From a virus: 50,776 nt of DNA. The DNA lies in the IMG/VR virus record IMGVR_UViG_3300011115_000265, positions 1-50,776 of that record, one strand, 5' to 3'. Below, in pieces: positions 33,638 through 41,932 of the stretch. The position numbers and the translations under genes are program-made. A model generated the notes under the pieces. That model had not been told where the DNA came from. It saw only the letters and a list, made by a program, of their open reading frames with translations, and searched no databases. Position 1 is the stretch's first letter; each line of letters opens with the position of its first letter.

Positions 33638-35524
33638 TTATCCTACTAGTCCAACAATTTCGCAAGAACCAGATGTACAACTTAATTCCTGGGTTCCTGT
33701 TGTAGTATCTTCCTCCTCTTTAAAGTTTGACCAGTCAACATCAGGGAAATTCTTAACAGCTTCGTTATAAACTTCCTCTGTTACTTCTTGATAAGGTGCT
33801 TGTTTATATACATGATCAGAATGTGGTAGTAAGGATACACCTGACACATCGCTGAAGTTATTATAAATCCAAGCTCCTACATTCATGAACTCGTTATCTG
33901 TATAGTAAACAGTGATTGACGGATTATGCTCTGTCCAATGCTTCTGATATACACTATATAGTTTAAGTTGTTCTAAGGCATTTGTTTCATTACGAGTTAC
34001 ACCTGATTGGCTTCCTTGTTGCGGGAAACTAAAGATTGTAATGTCGTTTGGTTTTGTAACGTCTGGTTCATTTGGAACCCCTGCATCTTTAAAGAACTTT
34101 GTAATTGGATCTTTGTTATCCATTCGTACAGTTCTAATGTAATGTTTAGAGTAAGCAGGATGAATGCCAGAACTGCAACCAACCAACTGACTAACAGTCC
34201 CTGAAGGCTTAACAGTAGTGATAGCGACAGACTCAGGTATGCCGAGTACAGCAGCCCACTTTTTATTAACTTCAATTGCATATTCTCGTAGCTCCGTTAA
34301 CCATTTAATACATTCTTCAGTAGGTTTACTTAGGATAGGATGATCCATAATACCTGTCATACTTACACCTAATAACCGTTCTTCCTCTTGATTCTTTTTC
34401 CACTCAGCTCTTAAGTATCTAAAGTTTGTAAGGGTGGATTGAAATGTCCCGATAATTGTTGCGACTTCAATCTTTTCCTTAAGGTCAGCAAGGGTATCTT
34501 TCTCTCGGATGACAACTTCACTGAGATTACACACTCCCTTAGATCGCAGGATAATTTCTCCGCAAGGGTTTGTGCCGTAGTCGTAACCATCAACATCTCG
34601 TCTTCCGTTAGAGGCTGCTTTCTTTGTAGCTGCAACTCTATTAAATATTCCTCGTTCACCGTTCTTTGACTCATACAATGTACCCCACTCTTTTAAGAAA
34701 ATACCAACATCAGGTTTCTCAGTGTAAGCAACAGAGTTATTAGCTAAAGCTCGTTGAACATTACCTTCCCACCAAGCACCGTTCTTAGCATTACGCATAC
34801 GGTCATCAGTAAGATTAGATAAGCTAATTAGAGCAGATCTACGAACACCTCCGACAATAACAATGTCAGCTACTTTACATACAATATCATGACATTCCAA
34901 TGAGTTTAGTTTTCGTCCTGCAGCTCGTTTGAAAGTATGGATTGTAAATTCAAACAAGTCTTCAAGAGGTTTTGGACCGCTTGCTCTACCACCGAAAGTC
35001 CTGAGTCTAGCTCCAGCAGGTCGCACTCCTGAGGTATCCCATTTTGGAATTCTCCCTGAATATAGGAGGCTAATGAGTTCCCTATAAGCAGATGCCCAAC
35101 CAATTCTTGAATCTTTAACTCTAATAGATGTGTCTGTATCATGGAATTCCTCAGCAACTACTGGTAACATGTTTGTAAACTGTCGTTCTACTGAGAACCC
35201 TACACCTGTACCACACATTAAAACATACATTACTTCATCAAATGCTTTAGGGTTATCAATAGCAATAAAACTACAATTGTAACCTGCAATCTCATCACGA
35301 TCTAAAGCTTGTCCTGCTGTCATTAAACAACGCATACTAGGCATTACATCTAGTTCACGGATTGCTTTATTAACTTTCTCTTCAGGGAAGCTATCAAAGC
35401 GACCTTTAAAGAATCCTGTATAACGACTTACTGTTTCTTCCCATGTCTCACGTCGAGACTCACTAGGAACCCATCGTGCATAACGGCTTGCATGTATAAA
35501 TCTTTGGTAATCTGTTAAAGCCAT
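33638..35524 (-). CDS. Adenosylcobalamin-dependent (class II) ribonucleotide reductase
   Basis: The 628-residue protein matches monomeric B12-dependent triphosphate reductases: GYNCSF with the first redox Cys, CGTGVGFSVE, VRRSALISLS, TNPCGEI with the radical Cys and Glu, CNLSEVV, KPSGTVSQL, and the C-terminal CTSGSC pair that re-reduces the site. It makes dNTP for phage replication and works with or without oxygen but needs host B12. It overlaps the upstream gene (TAATG). Confidence 0.93.
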   Translation of the reverse strand: MALTDYQRFIHASRYARWVPSESRRETWEETVSRYTGFFKGRFDSFPEEKVNKAIRELDVMPSMRCLMTAGQALDRDEIAGYNCSFIAIDNPKAFDEVMYVLMCGTGVGFSVERQFTNMLPVVAEEFHDTDTSIRVKDSRIGWASAYRELISLLYSGRIPKWDTSGVRPAGARLRTFGGRASGPKPLEDLFEFTIHTFKRAAGRKLNSLECHDIVCKVADIVIVGGVRRSALISLSNLTDDRMRNAKNGAWWEGNVQRALANNSVAYTEKPDVGIFLKEWGTLYESKNGERGIFNRVAATKKAASNGRRDVDGYDYGTNPCGEIILRSKGVCNLSEVVIREKDTLADLKEKIEVATIIGTFQSTLTNFRYLRAEWKKNQEEERLLGVSMTGIMDHPILSKPTEECIKWLTELREYAIEVNKKWAAVLGIPESVAITTVKPSGTVSQLVGCSSGIHPAYSKHYIRTVRMDNKDPITKFFKDAGVPNEPDVTKPNDITIFSFPQQGSQSGVTRNETNALEQLKLYSVYQKHWTEHNPSITVYYTDNEFMNVGAWIYNNFSDVSGVSLLPHSDHVYKQAPYQEVTEEVYNEAVKNFPDVDWSNFKEEEDTTTGTQELSCTSGSCEIVGLVG

Positions 35525-35697
35525 TAATCTTCCTCATCTGTTGTTAGTTCATTATTAAAGTATTCGTATTTATCTTCAATACGATCAAAGAAAGCCTCTA
35601 CTAGATCATAAGAATCAATGTTCAGAATCTCTAGTAGAGTTACTTCATCATACTGTTCTGCTAGTTTTTTAGTTATTTCCTGCAGAGTTAGTGTCAT
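35524..35697 (-). CDS. Small acidic protein upstream of the reductase
   Basis: The 57-residue ORF (MTLTLQEITKKLAEQYDEVTLLEILNIDSYDLVEAFFDRIEDKY...) is a helical acidic protein with the EVTLLEIL..DLVEAF..RIEDK pattern of short proteins common in phage nucleotide and replication operons. Its stop overlaps the reductase start, so they are coupled. Function unknown. Confidence 0.7.
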   Translation of the reverse strand: MTLTLQEITKKLAEQYDEVTLLEILNIDSYDLVEAFFDRIEDKYEYFNNELTTDEED

Positions 35698-36190
35698 TCC
35701 ATGCTTCCTTATCCCACTTAATAATAGCGTTAATTTGTGTTCTTAAGCCATTACAGATTTCATCACTCTTTATTTTGTTTTCGAAGATGTCGTCGATAGT
35801 AATGGTACTGAGTCCACTGGTGGTTTCAATAGTTCCTGTGGAATCCTTGGGCAACTCAGTAAAGAGACCTTTGTTTGATTCATTCCACAACCTGATACCA
35901 TCAGCAGTAATATTACAGTTACTAGTATATATTTTAACACGTTTAAGTTTCCTTGTCAACTGATTATAGTAATTTGTTTGATTACTTAAGGCTGTTTGAT
36001 ACTCTTTGATTTCATTACGTGATTTGACATCATTATTCCTAATCGTAGTAAGTAACGAGTCATACTTTTTAACTTCATCCGCTTTATCGAACTGACCTTT
36101 AACATAGTAACCTCCTGTAAAACTACCAATCACCATCGCTGAGATCAGAACCCACTTGTAAGGGTTGAGCATTGTCAATAGATTCTCCAT
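35669..36190 (-). CDS. Probable inner-membrane spanin (Rz-like)
   Basis: The 173 residues begin with one membrane helix (YKWVLISAMVIGSFTGGYYV), then a charged coiled-coil periplasmic part (VKSRNEIKEYQTALSNQTNYYNQLTRKLKRV) and RLWNESNKG, as in Rz-type i-spanins. I chose MENLL at 36190 for its GGAGG site. No matching Rz1 lipoprotein was identified. It lies far from the other lysis genes. Confidence 0.65.
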   Translation of the reverse strand: MENLLTMLNPYKWVLISAMVIGSFTGGYYVKGQFDKADEVKKYDSLLTTIRNNDVKSRNEIKEYQTALSNQTNYYNQLTRKLKRVKIYTSNCNITADGIRLWNESNKGLFTELPKDSTGTIETTSGLSTITIDDIFENKIKSDEICNGLRTQINAIIKWDKEAWNDTNSAGNN

Positions 36191-36440
36191 ATATATCCTC
36201 CAAATCAATTAGTAAATCAATAAAGTGTTTAGCTTTTTCTAGATCTTGTACTCCACCTTTATTGCGCCATCTACATAAATATTTAATTGCAGTAGCTTCT
36301 AAGTAAGGAATATTGTTTACAAAGCAGAATTCAACAGGTTGGATTTTGAACTCTTTGTAATGAGAGCCACCGACTTGTGTAGAGAGTGATGATAGTAGTT
36401 CCTCTTGTCTGTCAATGTCCAAGTTTTTAAAGTGACCCAT
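36123..36440 (-). CDS. DUF3310 protein
   Basis: The 105 residues contain VGGSHYKEFKIQPVEFCFVNNIPYLEATAIKYLCRWRNKGGVQDLEKAKHFIDLLID, the signature of DUF3310 phage proteins, sometimes annotated as nucleotide kinases without proof. It overlaps the spanin gene by 68 nt and the phosphoesterase by 14 nt. Confidence 0.85.
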   Translation of the reverse strand: MGHFKNLDIDRQEELLSSLSTQVGGSHYKEFKIQPVEFCFVNNIPYLEATAIKYLCRWRNKGGVQDLEKAKHFIDLLIDLEDIYGESIDNAQPLQVGSDLSDGDW

Positions 36441-37197
36441 ATGTTCTCCGTAAGTAATCTAATGACACAGCCATCTCATCGAATGACCCATCGTTAACTT
36501 CATGTAGCATGTAGAAGCCACGCCAATGCTCGTTGCCTTGTGGTCCCATGTAACCCTCATTATGTTCGTAACACGAACCAGCAATGATAGCTGTCATTTC
36601 TTTACCGTCGGCACGACGACCATAAGCAATCTGTCTACCTTGTTGGTGCCCTGCAAAGCAGGACATATGTTTTTTAGTGATAAGCATTTGAGCACTGATT
36701 ACAGGCCGTCCCATAACACCACTAGTAAAATAATGAGAATAAGCAATACCATCAATTACCACCACTTCAAGGAACGGATGAACTTCCCAACCAAAAGTTT
36801 CATAAGCAAGATCCTTAATACCAATGAGTCCATCAAGTTTGCGATCATACTCAATTGCCCTTTCAATACGTTCTTCATGGTTACCTAATGTAAGTACTAA
36901 CCTAGGATTCCAACGAGGTCTGTGGTTAGTTTTAAGTTTTTCTTGTTCATCATGGATAGGTTTCATTAATGCTCGCATCCCTTTACGGGCTGCCTTAACA
37001 TCAGCAGTATATGTCCTACCTTCAAAAGACTTCTTACCAATATCATAGCTAGATAGGGACGGCATGTCAGCGAAGTCCCCGATGCAGACAATCACATCAG
37101 GTTTTTTCTCCGCTGCATACTGACCAATCCAACTTAGATATTCCACACTTTCACCAGGCTTAACCTGGCAGTCAGGAATAACTAAGTGTTTACTCAT
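36427..37197 (-). CDS. Calcineurin-like metallophosphoesterase
   Basis: The 256-residue enzyme has the metal-binding series IPDCQ, GDFADMP, LTLGNHEERIERA and the later SHYF and AGHQQG. It likely hydrolyses phosphoesters in nucleotides or DNA ends. It is in the replication operon with overlapping starts and stops on both sides. Confidence 0.85.
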   Translation of the reverse strand: MSKHLVIPDCQVKPGESVEYLSWIGQYAAEKKPDVIVCIGDFADMPSLSSYDIGKKSFEGRTYTADVKAARKGMRALMKPIHDEQEKLKTNHRPRWNPRLVLTLGNHEERIERAIEYDRKLDGLIGIKDLAYETFGWEVHPFLEVVVIDGIAYSHYFTSGVMGRPVISAQMLITKKHMSCFAGHQQGRQIAYGRRADGKEMTAIIAGSCYEHNEGYMGPQGNEHWRGFYMLHEVNDGSFDEMAVSLDYLRRTYGSL

Positions 37198-37427
37198 CTG
37201 TGTTTCTCCCTTTCATCTAGCATAGCTGTTGCTACTCTATATGCACTTTGAGCTAAGTATGAAGCTTCACTTTCTCCACCACTCCAACCACCACTGTCAA
37301 TGATAGCATGTAAAGCTTCCATTGCAATGTAGTCTCGTAAGTTCATACCTGTCCAGATTTGTTTTTGATTATCTTGACAAGGGAAAGCAGGGGAGTTACC
37401 CCTTGGTGCTGTGTTTACATCACTCAT
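37194..37427 (-). CDS. Small phage protein with GMNLRDYIA motif
   Basis: The 77 residues have NSPAFPC...GMNLRDYIAMEALHAII and AQSAYRVATAMLDER, a frequent small protein of phage early operons whose role is unknown. It overlaps its neighbours by 4 nt on each side. Confidence 0.7.
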   Translation of the reverse strand: MSDVNTAPRGNSPAFPCQDNQKQIWTGMNLRDYIAMEALHAIIDSGGWSGGESEASYLAQSAYRVATAMLDEREKHR

Positions 37428-37618
37428 GATACTTGTCCTCCATTCTCTTTGAATAGATCTAGCTCTTGTTCTACTTCGTCAACTGCTACACTAAAGATAC
37501 CACGTCGTACTAACTCTTTAATACTAAAGTCCATAAGGAATGCAGCTTCATTAGCATCTACATGGAAGTCAAAGTCTAAAGACCCATCTTCATTCTGAAC
37601 ACAATCTGATATAATCAC
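37424..37618 (-). CDS. Small acidic phage protein (64 aa)
   Basis: The sequence NEDGSLDFDFHVDANEAAFLMDFSIKELVRRGIFS resembles short phage proteins with an NEDGS-DF(D)V start and a helical C-terminus. No function is known. It is embedded between overlapping operon genes. Confidence 0.6.
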   Translation of the reverse strand: MIISDCVQNEDGSLDFDFHVDANEAAFLMDFSIKELVRRGIFSVAVDEVEQELDLFKENGGQVS

Positions 37619-37973
37619 TTAGCCAATCCTTTCTAAAGTCTAACCATTTGAAACCGTTGGCTTCCGCCCACATCCAATAGGTAGTTTTACTTCTTTTAGT
37701 TATCTTATTATCTGGATTCATAAACAAGAATATAATAGTTATGTCTGGGTTACAATCTTTAAACCAAATCATCTTTTGTCTTGTATCTAAATCTAACTTA
37801 CCTTTAGCTTCTAGATAAACTTTCTTACGTCCAGTCTTAAAGTCGGGTATATATTTACGTTCTTTAGCAGGCTGTGTGTAAGCAAACTTATCTGGTTCAT
37901 ACTTAACTGAGGGGAAGTTCTCCTTCAAGATCTTCCATACTTGTTCCTCCAGTTTGCTCTTGAATAAGGGCAT
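37590..37973 (-). CDS. Endonuclease I (Holliday junction resolvase), T7 gp3-like
   Basis: The 127 residues from MPLFKSKLEEQVW show the T7 endonuclease I plan: FKSKLE with the metal Glu, YIPDF, VYLEAKGKLD with the Glu-x-Lys pair, then QKMIWFKDCNPDITIIF. It resolves branched DNA during replication and packaging. The start has GGAGTG 9 nt upstream; longer frames overlap the exonuclease more. It overlaps the exonuclease end by 71 nt. Confidence 0.85.
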   Translation of the reverse strand: MPLFKSKLEEQVWKILKENFPSVKYEPDKFAYTQPAKERKYIPDFKTGRKKVYLEAKGKLDLDTRQKMIWFKDCNPDITIIFLFMNPDNKITKRSKTTYWMWAEANGFKWLDFRKDWLSDYIRLCSE

Positions 37974-38628
37974 TGAATTGTTCACTCCAGTCTTCATCTT
38001 CATTACGTCTAATCCATAGGACTCGACCATTCATAAGGAATTCTTCATCGTTACCATAAGCATTACGTACTGCTTTAAACAAATCATACTCTGATACACA
38101 ACCATCTAGAATACGTTCTGCCTTCTTAGGACCAATTCCAGGGATACCTTTGATGTTATCGCTACGGTCTCCTTGTAAACACTGCATATAAAAATGCTTT
38201 AGTCCATCTAGATAGCCAACAGTTTTAAATTTATCTTTAACAAAATTATAATGTTGTCCTGGGATCATTAACAAATCTTTATCTATAGTACAGATAATTG
38301 TTTCACTTGTTTGATTGATACCCATTGCATCATCAGCTTCTTGTCCATCACATACTTCTGCTTTGTACTCTTTAACTAGGTAGTCTCGTATAGTTTGTAA
38401 CCAGAATGGTTTTTCTGTAGGCCTATGGGCCTTATACTCTGGATAGATTGCCTTACGAAAGTTATTACTGCCAGTTAAAAAGACACGGTACTCATCAGAG
38501 TCTGTATAGAAAGTGATCTTATCAATGATATCATCTACCTTACTAAATACATAATCTTCTGAGTCGTCGTCTTCACAAGTACAAGCTGCTCGATATGCGA
38601 CAATGTCACCATCAATTAATGCTTGCAT
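37903..38628 (-). CDS. 5'-3' exonuclease (FEN/PIN family)
   Basis: The 241-residue enzyme has MQALIDGDIVAYR, YKAHRPTEKP, DGQEADDAMG, TIDKDLLMIPGQHYN and the helix-3-turn-helix QGDRSDNIKGIPGIGPKKAE, the series of metal-binding acids of the flap nuclease family. It removes RNA primers or degrades host DNA, as T7 gp6. Confidence 0.9.
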   Translation of the reverse strand: MQALIDGDIVAYRAACTCEDDDSEDYVFSKVDDIIDKITFYTDSDEYRVFLTGSNNFRKAIYPEYKAHRPTEKPFWLQTIRDYLVKEYKAEVCDGQEADDAMGINQTSETIICTIDKDLLMIPGQHYNFVKDKFKTVGYLDGLKHFYMQCLQGDRSDNIKGIPGIGPKKAERILDGCVSEYDLFKAVRNAYGNDEEFLMNGRVLWIRRNEDEDWSEQFNALIQEQTGGTSMEDLEGELPLS

Positions 38629-38637
38629 TAGTTATCC

Positions 38638-39174
38638 TTAATATGGAATGTCATCTTCTAAATCTAACTCTGGAATGTTAGCTGCTGTTTTAGTTTCTTC
38701 TTTAGAGAATACATATGACTCAAACTCTTTAGCTAAAGACAAAATAGCGTCACTAGTAGGAACAGATTTAGCACCAATAGTAAGAGCACCGATAGCAGCA
38801 CTAATGCTACTTTGTCGTACAATGTAAACTTGGCGAGCTGCTCGCTCTTCTTTGGTTTCATAATTACTTCCTGTAGTACGATTAACTCCAGCTGCCGCTG
38901 GCTTACTTGCTGACTCTTGTGTTGGTGCATCTCCACCAATTGCAGTCCATTGCCAGTAACCCTGATCATCTTTGGTAGTTGTGACGTTTACTGCATCACC
39001 TTTACCAAGGTTCTTAATGTGATTAAATACACTAGGATTACTAAAGGACATTAACTTCTTTGTTTTTGTCTGAGCTTGTTCATCTTTGTATGTAACTTCT
39101 AATGACTGGTAACTACGACCATTTTTAGCAGCGTGAGTATTTGGTGCACCTACATCAATAATATTAATTAGCAT
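38638..39174 (-). CDS. Single-stranded DNA-binding protein
   Basis: The 178 residues have an OB-fold-like N-terminus (LEVTYKDEQAQTKTKKLMSFSNPSVFNHIKNLGKGDAVNVTTTKDDQGYWQW), a disordered middle and an acidic C-terminal tip DLEDDIPY, nearly the SSB tail DDDIPF that recruits partners. It lies directly after the polymerase gene. Confidence 0.8.
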   Translation of the reverse strand: MLINIIDVGAPNTHAAKNGRSYQSLEVTYKDEQAQTKTKKLMSFSNPSVFNHIKNLGKGDAVNVTTTKDDQGYWQWTAIGGDAPTQESASKPAAAGVNRTTGSNYETKEERAARQVYIVRQSSISAAIGALTIGAKSVPTSDAILSLAKEFESYVFSKEETKTAANIPELDLEDDIPY

Positions 39175-39882
39175 TTACTACCTCCATATTTCCCCAGTTA
39201 GGACCGACTTGACATTCGACCCGCATTGGGAGATTAAATTTAACTCCAAAGAGTTTTTCAAAGTTCATTGGTACATCTGTAAAACATTTATCAACTAATT
39301 GAACTATACTATTATTATCGCATATCTTGTCATCTATGTCAATGATTATCGAATCATGTACAGTATTAATTAGTTTTACTCCACCCACTCCTTTAAGTCT
39401 GTTAGCCAAGCTGACTCGTGCGATGGACATGAGGTCCGCTCCAAGCCCTTGTACAGGGTAGTTGAGGATCTTTGTCCGAGGCCACTTGACTTTTCCGTAC
39501 ACAACATCTGGTTCATAGTTATAGACTCTGCCCGTGGGCATAATAAGTTTTCTATCTCGTTTAGCTGTGTTGACAATTTCTGTATGCCACTTACTAAGCC
39601 CATCGTATTTACGATAGAACTCTCCAATGACTCCGTCCCAGAATTGTTCTCCGCCAATGTCTTTAAAGTTAGGATCATTAGCATAAGAGTATGCAGATCC
39701 TCCGTAGATAAGACGGAATACGAACGTTTTAGCAATGAGTCTACTTGGCAGACCAAACCGCTCTTGGTTGTCTGTGTGTTGGTCGACATTATCCCATATC
39801 TCCTTGATAGCTGTTTGATCTTGACTTAGGAACGTAGCACATACCCACTCAAGAGCTTTGCGTCTGCTTGTATTAATGACAT
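39164..39882 (-). CDS. DNA polymerase family A, C-terminal (palm/fingers) fragment, needs a -1 frameshift
   Basis: An ATG at 39882 with an excellent AAGGAGG site opens MSLIQADAK, the start of polymerase motif A, but this frame stops after 18 codons. A -1 shift at the A-AAG of GCAAAG continues ALEWVCATFLSQDQ, giving QADAKALEW as expected, then motif B RLIAKTFVFRLIYGGSAYSYA and motif C HDSIIID, 239 residues in all. The shifted frame has no start of its own upstream of motif A. Programmed frameshifting, a true mutation or a base error are all possible. Confidence 0.7.
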
Positions 39883-39990
39883 TTGGCTATCCTCCTTCTA
39901 GGATCGAATTACAAAATTGAATGAGTTCTTCCTTATTAGAATCCCATTTCATACTGTTTGCTAATGAACTAATAACTCTAATCTTGTCAA

Positions 39991-40143
39991 CTAGTTTCCG
40001 CCTGTATTAAGCTCATTGTTGCACTCCTTTTGACATTCATTTACTTTAGCTTGAGCATAAGCAGGTTCTGCATCAAACTCATTGAACTCATTTACATAGT
40101 CTAAATCTGTTTTACCATACACATCATTTAGTTCTTTAGTCAT
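39991..40143 (-). CDS. 50-residue ORF inside the split polymerase
   Basis: MTKELNDVYGKTDLDYVNEFNEFD continues to a Cys-containing, Asn/Gly-rich end. Its ATG overlaps the stop of the polymerase N-terminal gene by 8 nt, with a strong AGGAG inside that gene, so translation is coupled. A further helical frame (VDKIRVISSLANSMKWDSNKE...) without a clear start fills the space to the C-terminal fragment. No domain recognised. Confidence 0.55.
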   Translation of the reverse strand: MTKELNDVYGKTDLDYVNEFNEFDAEPAYAQAKVNECQKECNNELNTGGN

Positions 40144-41296
40144 ATCTGCTCCTAAAAAGTTCTTTAATTTCGCCATCAAAGTTTTGTAAGTTAGGTCTGC
40201 TTGAACTAAGTCGACCTGTTCTAGCCACACATTGGTTAAGCTGTCCGTGTAGTTTTCCTTCATTCCATTTCATTTCCTTTCGTAGTTTAACTAAGCCTTC
40301 ATAGTAAGTAGATACTCGTTTTTCTAGAGTTGCTCTGCGTAATAACAATTCAACTAACTCCTTAGCTTTCTTACTTCCTTTAAGAGACTTAAGTGTTTGT
40401 TCATCTGTACTGTAAAAACCTTCCTTAGCCAGTTCAGAACCTTTAAGCGGATTAATAAGTTTATTAAATACAATTGGATATTCTACCCATTTTTCTTTGA
40501 CTTGTCCAGCCCTAGTACCAGTCTTGAATACTCCAATAACTTCTCTACGCTTAAAAGTAAGAGTCCCACCATAAAGTAAAGCAGAGAGGTGCTCAGTAGA
40601 ATTACAGTTGAAACCATCAGTTTGGTGATAGTCATAAAGAATATCATCGAGTGTTTTAATTTGTACTGTAAGTTCTTCACCCAATTCTGTACAGCGAGCC
40701 TCATCAAATACCAATCCATTATATTCCATCTCCTCTAACACTAGCAAGTCTTGGTTGTGTAAGCTAACTAACCTACGTAACTGAGGGCTTGCTTTATCTA
40801 GTTCCTCACGTTGTTTAAGATACACTTGATACGTTAAGTCTAAATCACCTTGCAAATACTCTGTAAGAATATCTTCTGGTATGTCTGGTGTATCTATACC
40901 ATTCTTCCAGTACTCTGTGCTAACAACATCAAGCTTAGTACCCAAACCGTAATAAGCAGCAACACCATTAAGGGAGGGATAGGATGCTGTTTGTCCAGTA
41001 AGAATAAAATGCACCAACTGACAATCCCATATACGCTTAGTATTAAAAGAAATTCCATAACGTCGTATCCAATGTAAGTCAAACTTAATATTAAAACCGA
41101 TTACAAGATCGCACCCATCAATACTAGTTTGTGTACTAGATAGATTGTTGCCGTAAGGTTGATCATTGAACTCAATAGGATAAAGATTAGAACTAGTCCC
41201 ATTACTAAGTCCAATGTAACAGAGCTTGTTACTTTCATCAAATGGGTTTCCTTTATTGCTAATAGTTGTTTCAACATCTAAGACTAGCTCCCGCAT
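40136..41296 (-). CDS. DNA polymerase family A, N-terminal (3'-5' exonuclease and thumb) fragment
   Basis: The 386 residues carry exonuclease motifs LVLDVETT, GFNIKFDLHW and YLQGDLDLTYQVY, then the thumb and ARTGRLSSSRPNLQNFDGEIKELFRSRYD. The chain stops just before motif A, which is at the start of the separate fragment at 39164-39882. Both halves together equal a T7-like polymerase of about 625 residues. The two proteins may assemble into one enzyme. Confidence 0.88.
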   Translation of the reverse strand: MRELVLDVETTISNKGNPFDESNKLCYIGLSNGTSSNLYPIEFNDQPYGNNLSSTQTSIDGCDLVIGFNIKFDLHWIRRYGISFNTKRIWDCQLVHFILTGQTASYPSLNGVAAYYGLGTKLDVVSTEYWKNGIDTPDIPEDILTEYLQGDLDLTYQVYLKQREELDKASPQLRRLVSLHNQDLLVLEEMEYNGLVFDEARCTELGEELTVQIKTLDDILYDYHQTDGFNCNSTEHLSALLYGGTLTFKRREVIGVFKTGTRAGQVKEKWVEYPIVFNKLINPLKGSELAKEGFYSTDEQTLKSLKGSKKAKELVELLLRRATLEKRVSTYYEGLVKLRKEMKWNEGKLHGQLNQCVARTGRLSSSRPNLQNFDGEIKELFRSRYD

Positions 41297-41433
41297 TCTC
41301 CGACCGCCTTGTTTAATGGGTAGAATTTATCTACAGTTTCTTCTAATGTTTCACCTGCACTAACACTATCAATGATATCATAGATATCTTCACGTGTCAA
41401 ATCAGGACGGTCTTTTAAAATCTTGTCGATCAT
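41284..41433 (-). CDS. Small acidic protein before the polymerase (49 aa)
   Basis: MIDKILKDRPDLTREDIYDIIDSVSAGETLEETVDKFYPLNK... is a helical acidic protein with a GGAG ribosome site. It overlaps the polymerase start by 13 nt. Function unknown. Confidence 0.6.
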   Translation of the reverse strand: MIDKILKDRPDLTREDIYDIIDSVSAGETLEETVDKFYPLNKAVGECGS

Positions 41434-41539
41434 TTCTTTTCTCCATGTAATGTACAATTGAAAGGGCTACGAGTATCCCCAATCCGAAGGATATGTAGTA
41501 GCACTGAACGTATTCAAAAACGGTCTGCAGATAAGTCAT
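41402..41539 (-). CDS. Small membrane protein overlapping both neighbours (45 aa)
   Basis: MTYLQTVFEYVQCYYISFGL starts a 45-residue frame with one membrane helix (about 14-31) and a basic tail YMEKRNDRQDFKRPS. AAGGA lies 8 nt upstream. It overlaps the genes on either side by about 30 nt. Confidence 0.5.
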   Translation of the reverse strand: MTYLQTVFEYVQCYYISFGLGILVALSIVHYMEKRNDRQDFKRPS

Positions 41540-41744
41540 CTATAACTTCCTTAGAGTCAGGCCACTTGCGTGGTACATAGTACTGTTCAAGTAGTAGTTG
41601 TAAGTCTTCAAAGTCACTTTCTATTTTAACCCAACGTTCCCATAACTCGTCAGGAATTTCTACAGAATGATTAGTAGGTTTATCTTGTTGCCATAAGCTA
41701 AAGACTGGATACCACTCATCACAAATTACTTCTACTTGTTTCAT
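41514..41744 (-). CDS. Hypothetical replication-operon protein (76 aa)
   Basis: The 76 residues (CDEWYPVFSLWQQDKPTNHSVEIPDELWERWVKIESDFEDLQLLLEQYY) are Trp-rich and acidic, a pattern seen in small phage proteins between helicase and polymerase genes. It overlaps the upstream gene by 4 nt. Function unknown. Confidence 0.6.
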   Translation of the reverse strand: MKQVEVICDEWYPVFSLWQQDKPTNHSVEIPDELWERWVKIESDFEDLQLLLEQYYVPRKWPDSKEVIDDLSADRF

Positions 41745-41932
41745 TTAGTTGCTCTCCATACGTCCCATTTAGTCCAGACATCTCCGAGTTCATTAAATGT
41801 TTTCTTAGCTATACCATATGGTGGTGTAACAGTTGCCCATACTTTGCTGTTTCGTATTAAATACTGAGCACCAATTTCTATGAGAGGTTTGTTACGTAGT
41901 TCATGTTCATATGGTAGTTCGTTAAGTATCAT
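41741..41932 (-). CDS. Hypothetical replication-operon protein (63 aa)
   Basis: MILNELPYEHELRNKPLIEIGAQYLIRNSK continues with TVTPPYGIAKKTFNELGDVWTKWDVWRATK. It overlaps the helicase stop by 1 nt and the next gene by 4 nt. No family is recognised. Confidence 0.6.
   Translation of the reverse strand: MILNELPYEHELRNKPLIEIGAQYLIRNSKVWATVTPPYGIAKKTFNELGDVWTKWDVWRATK

Noticed and set aside
39376-39789. 137-codon leftward frame starting MSTNTQTTKSGLVC
   Set aside because: It overlaps the polymerase palm/fingers frame, which carries motifs B and C; this frame has no conserved features and is a shadow.
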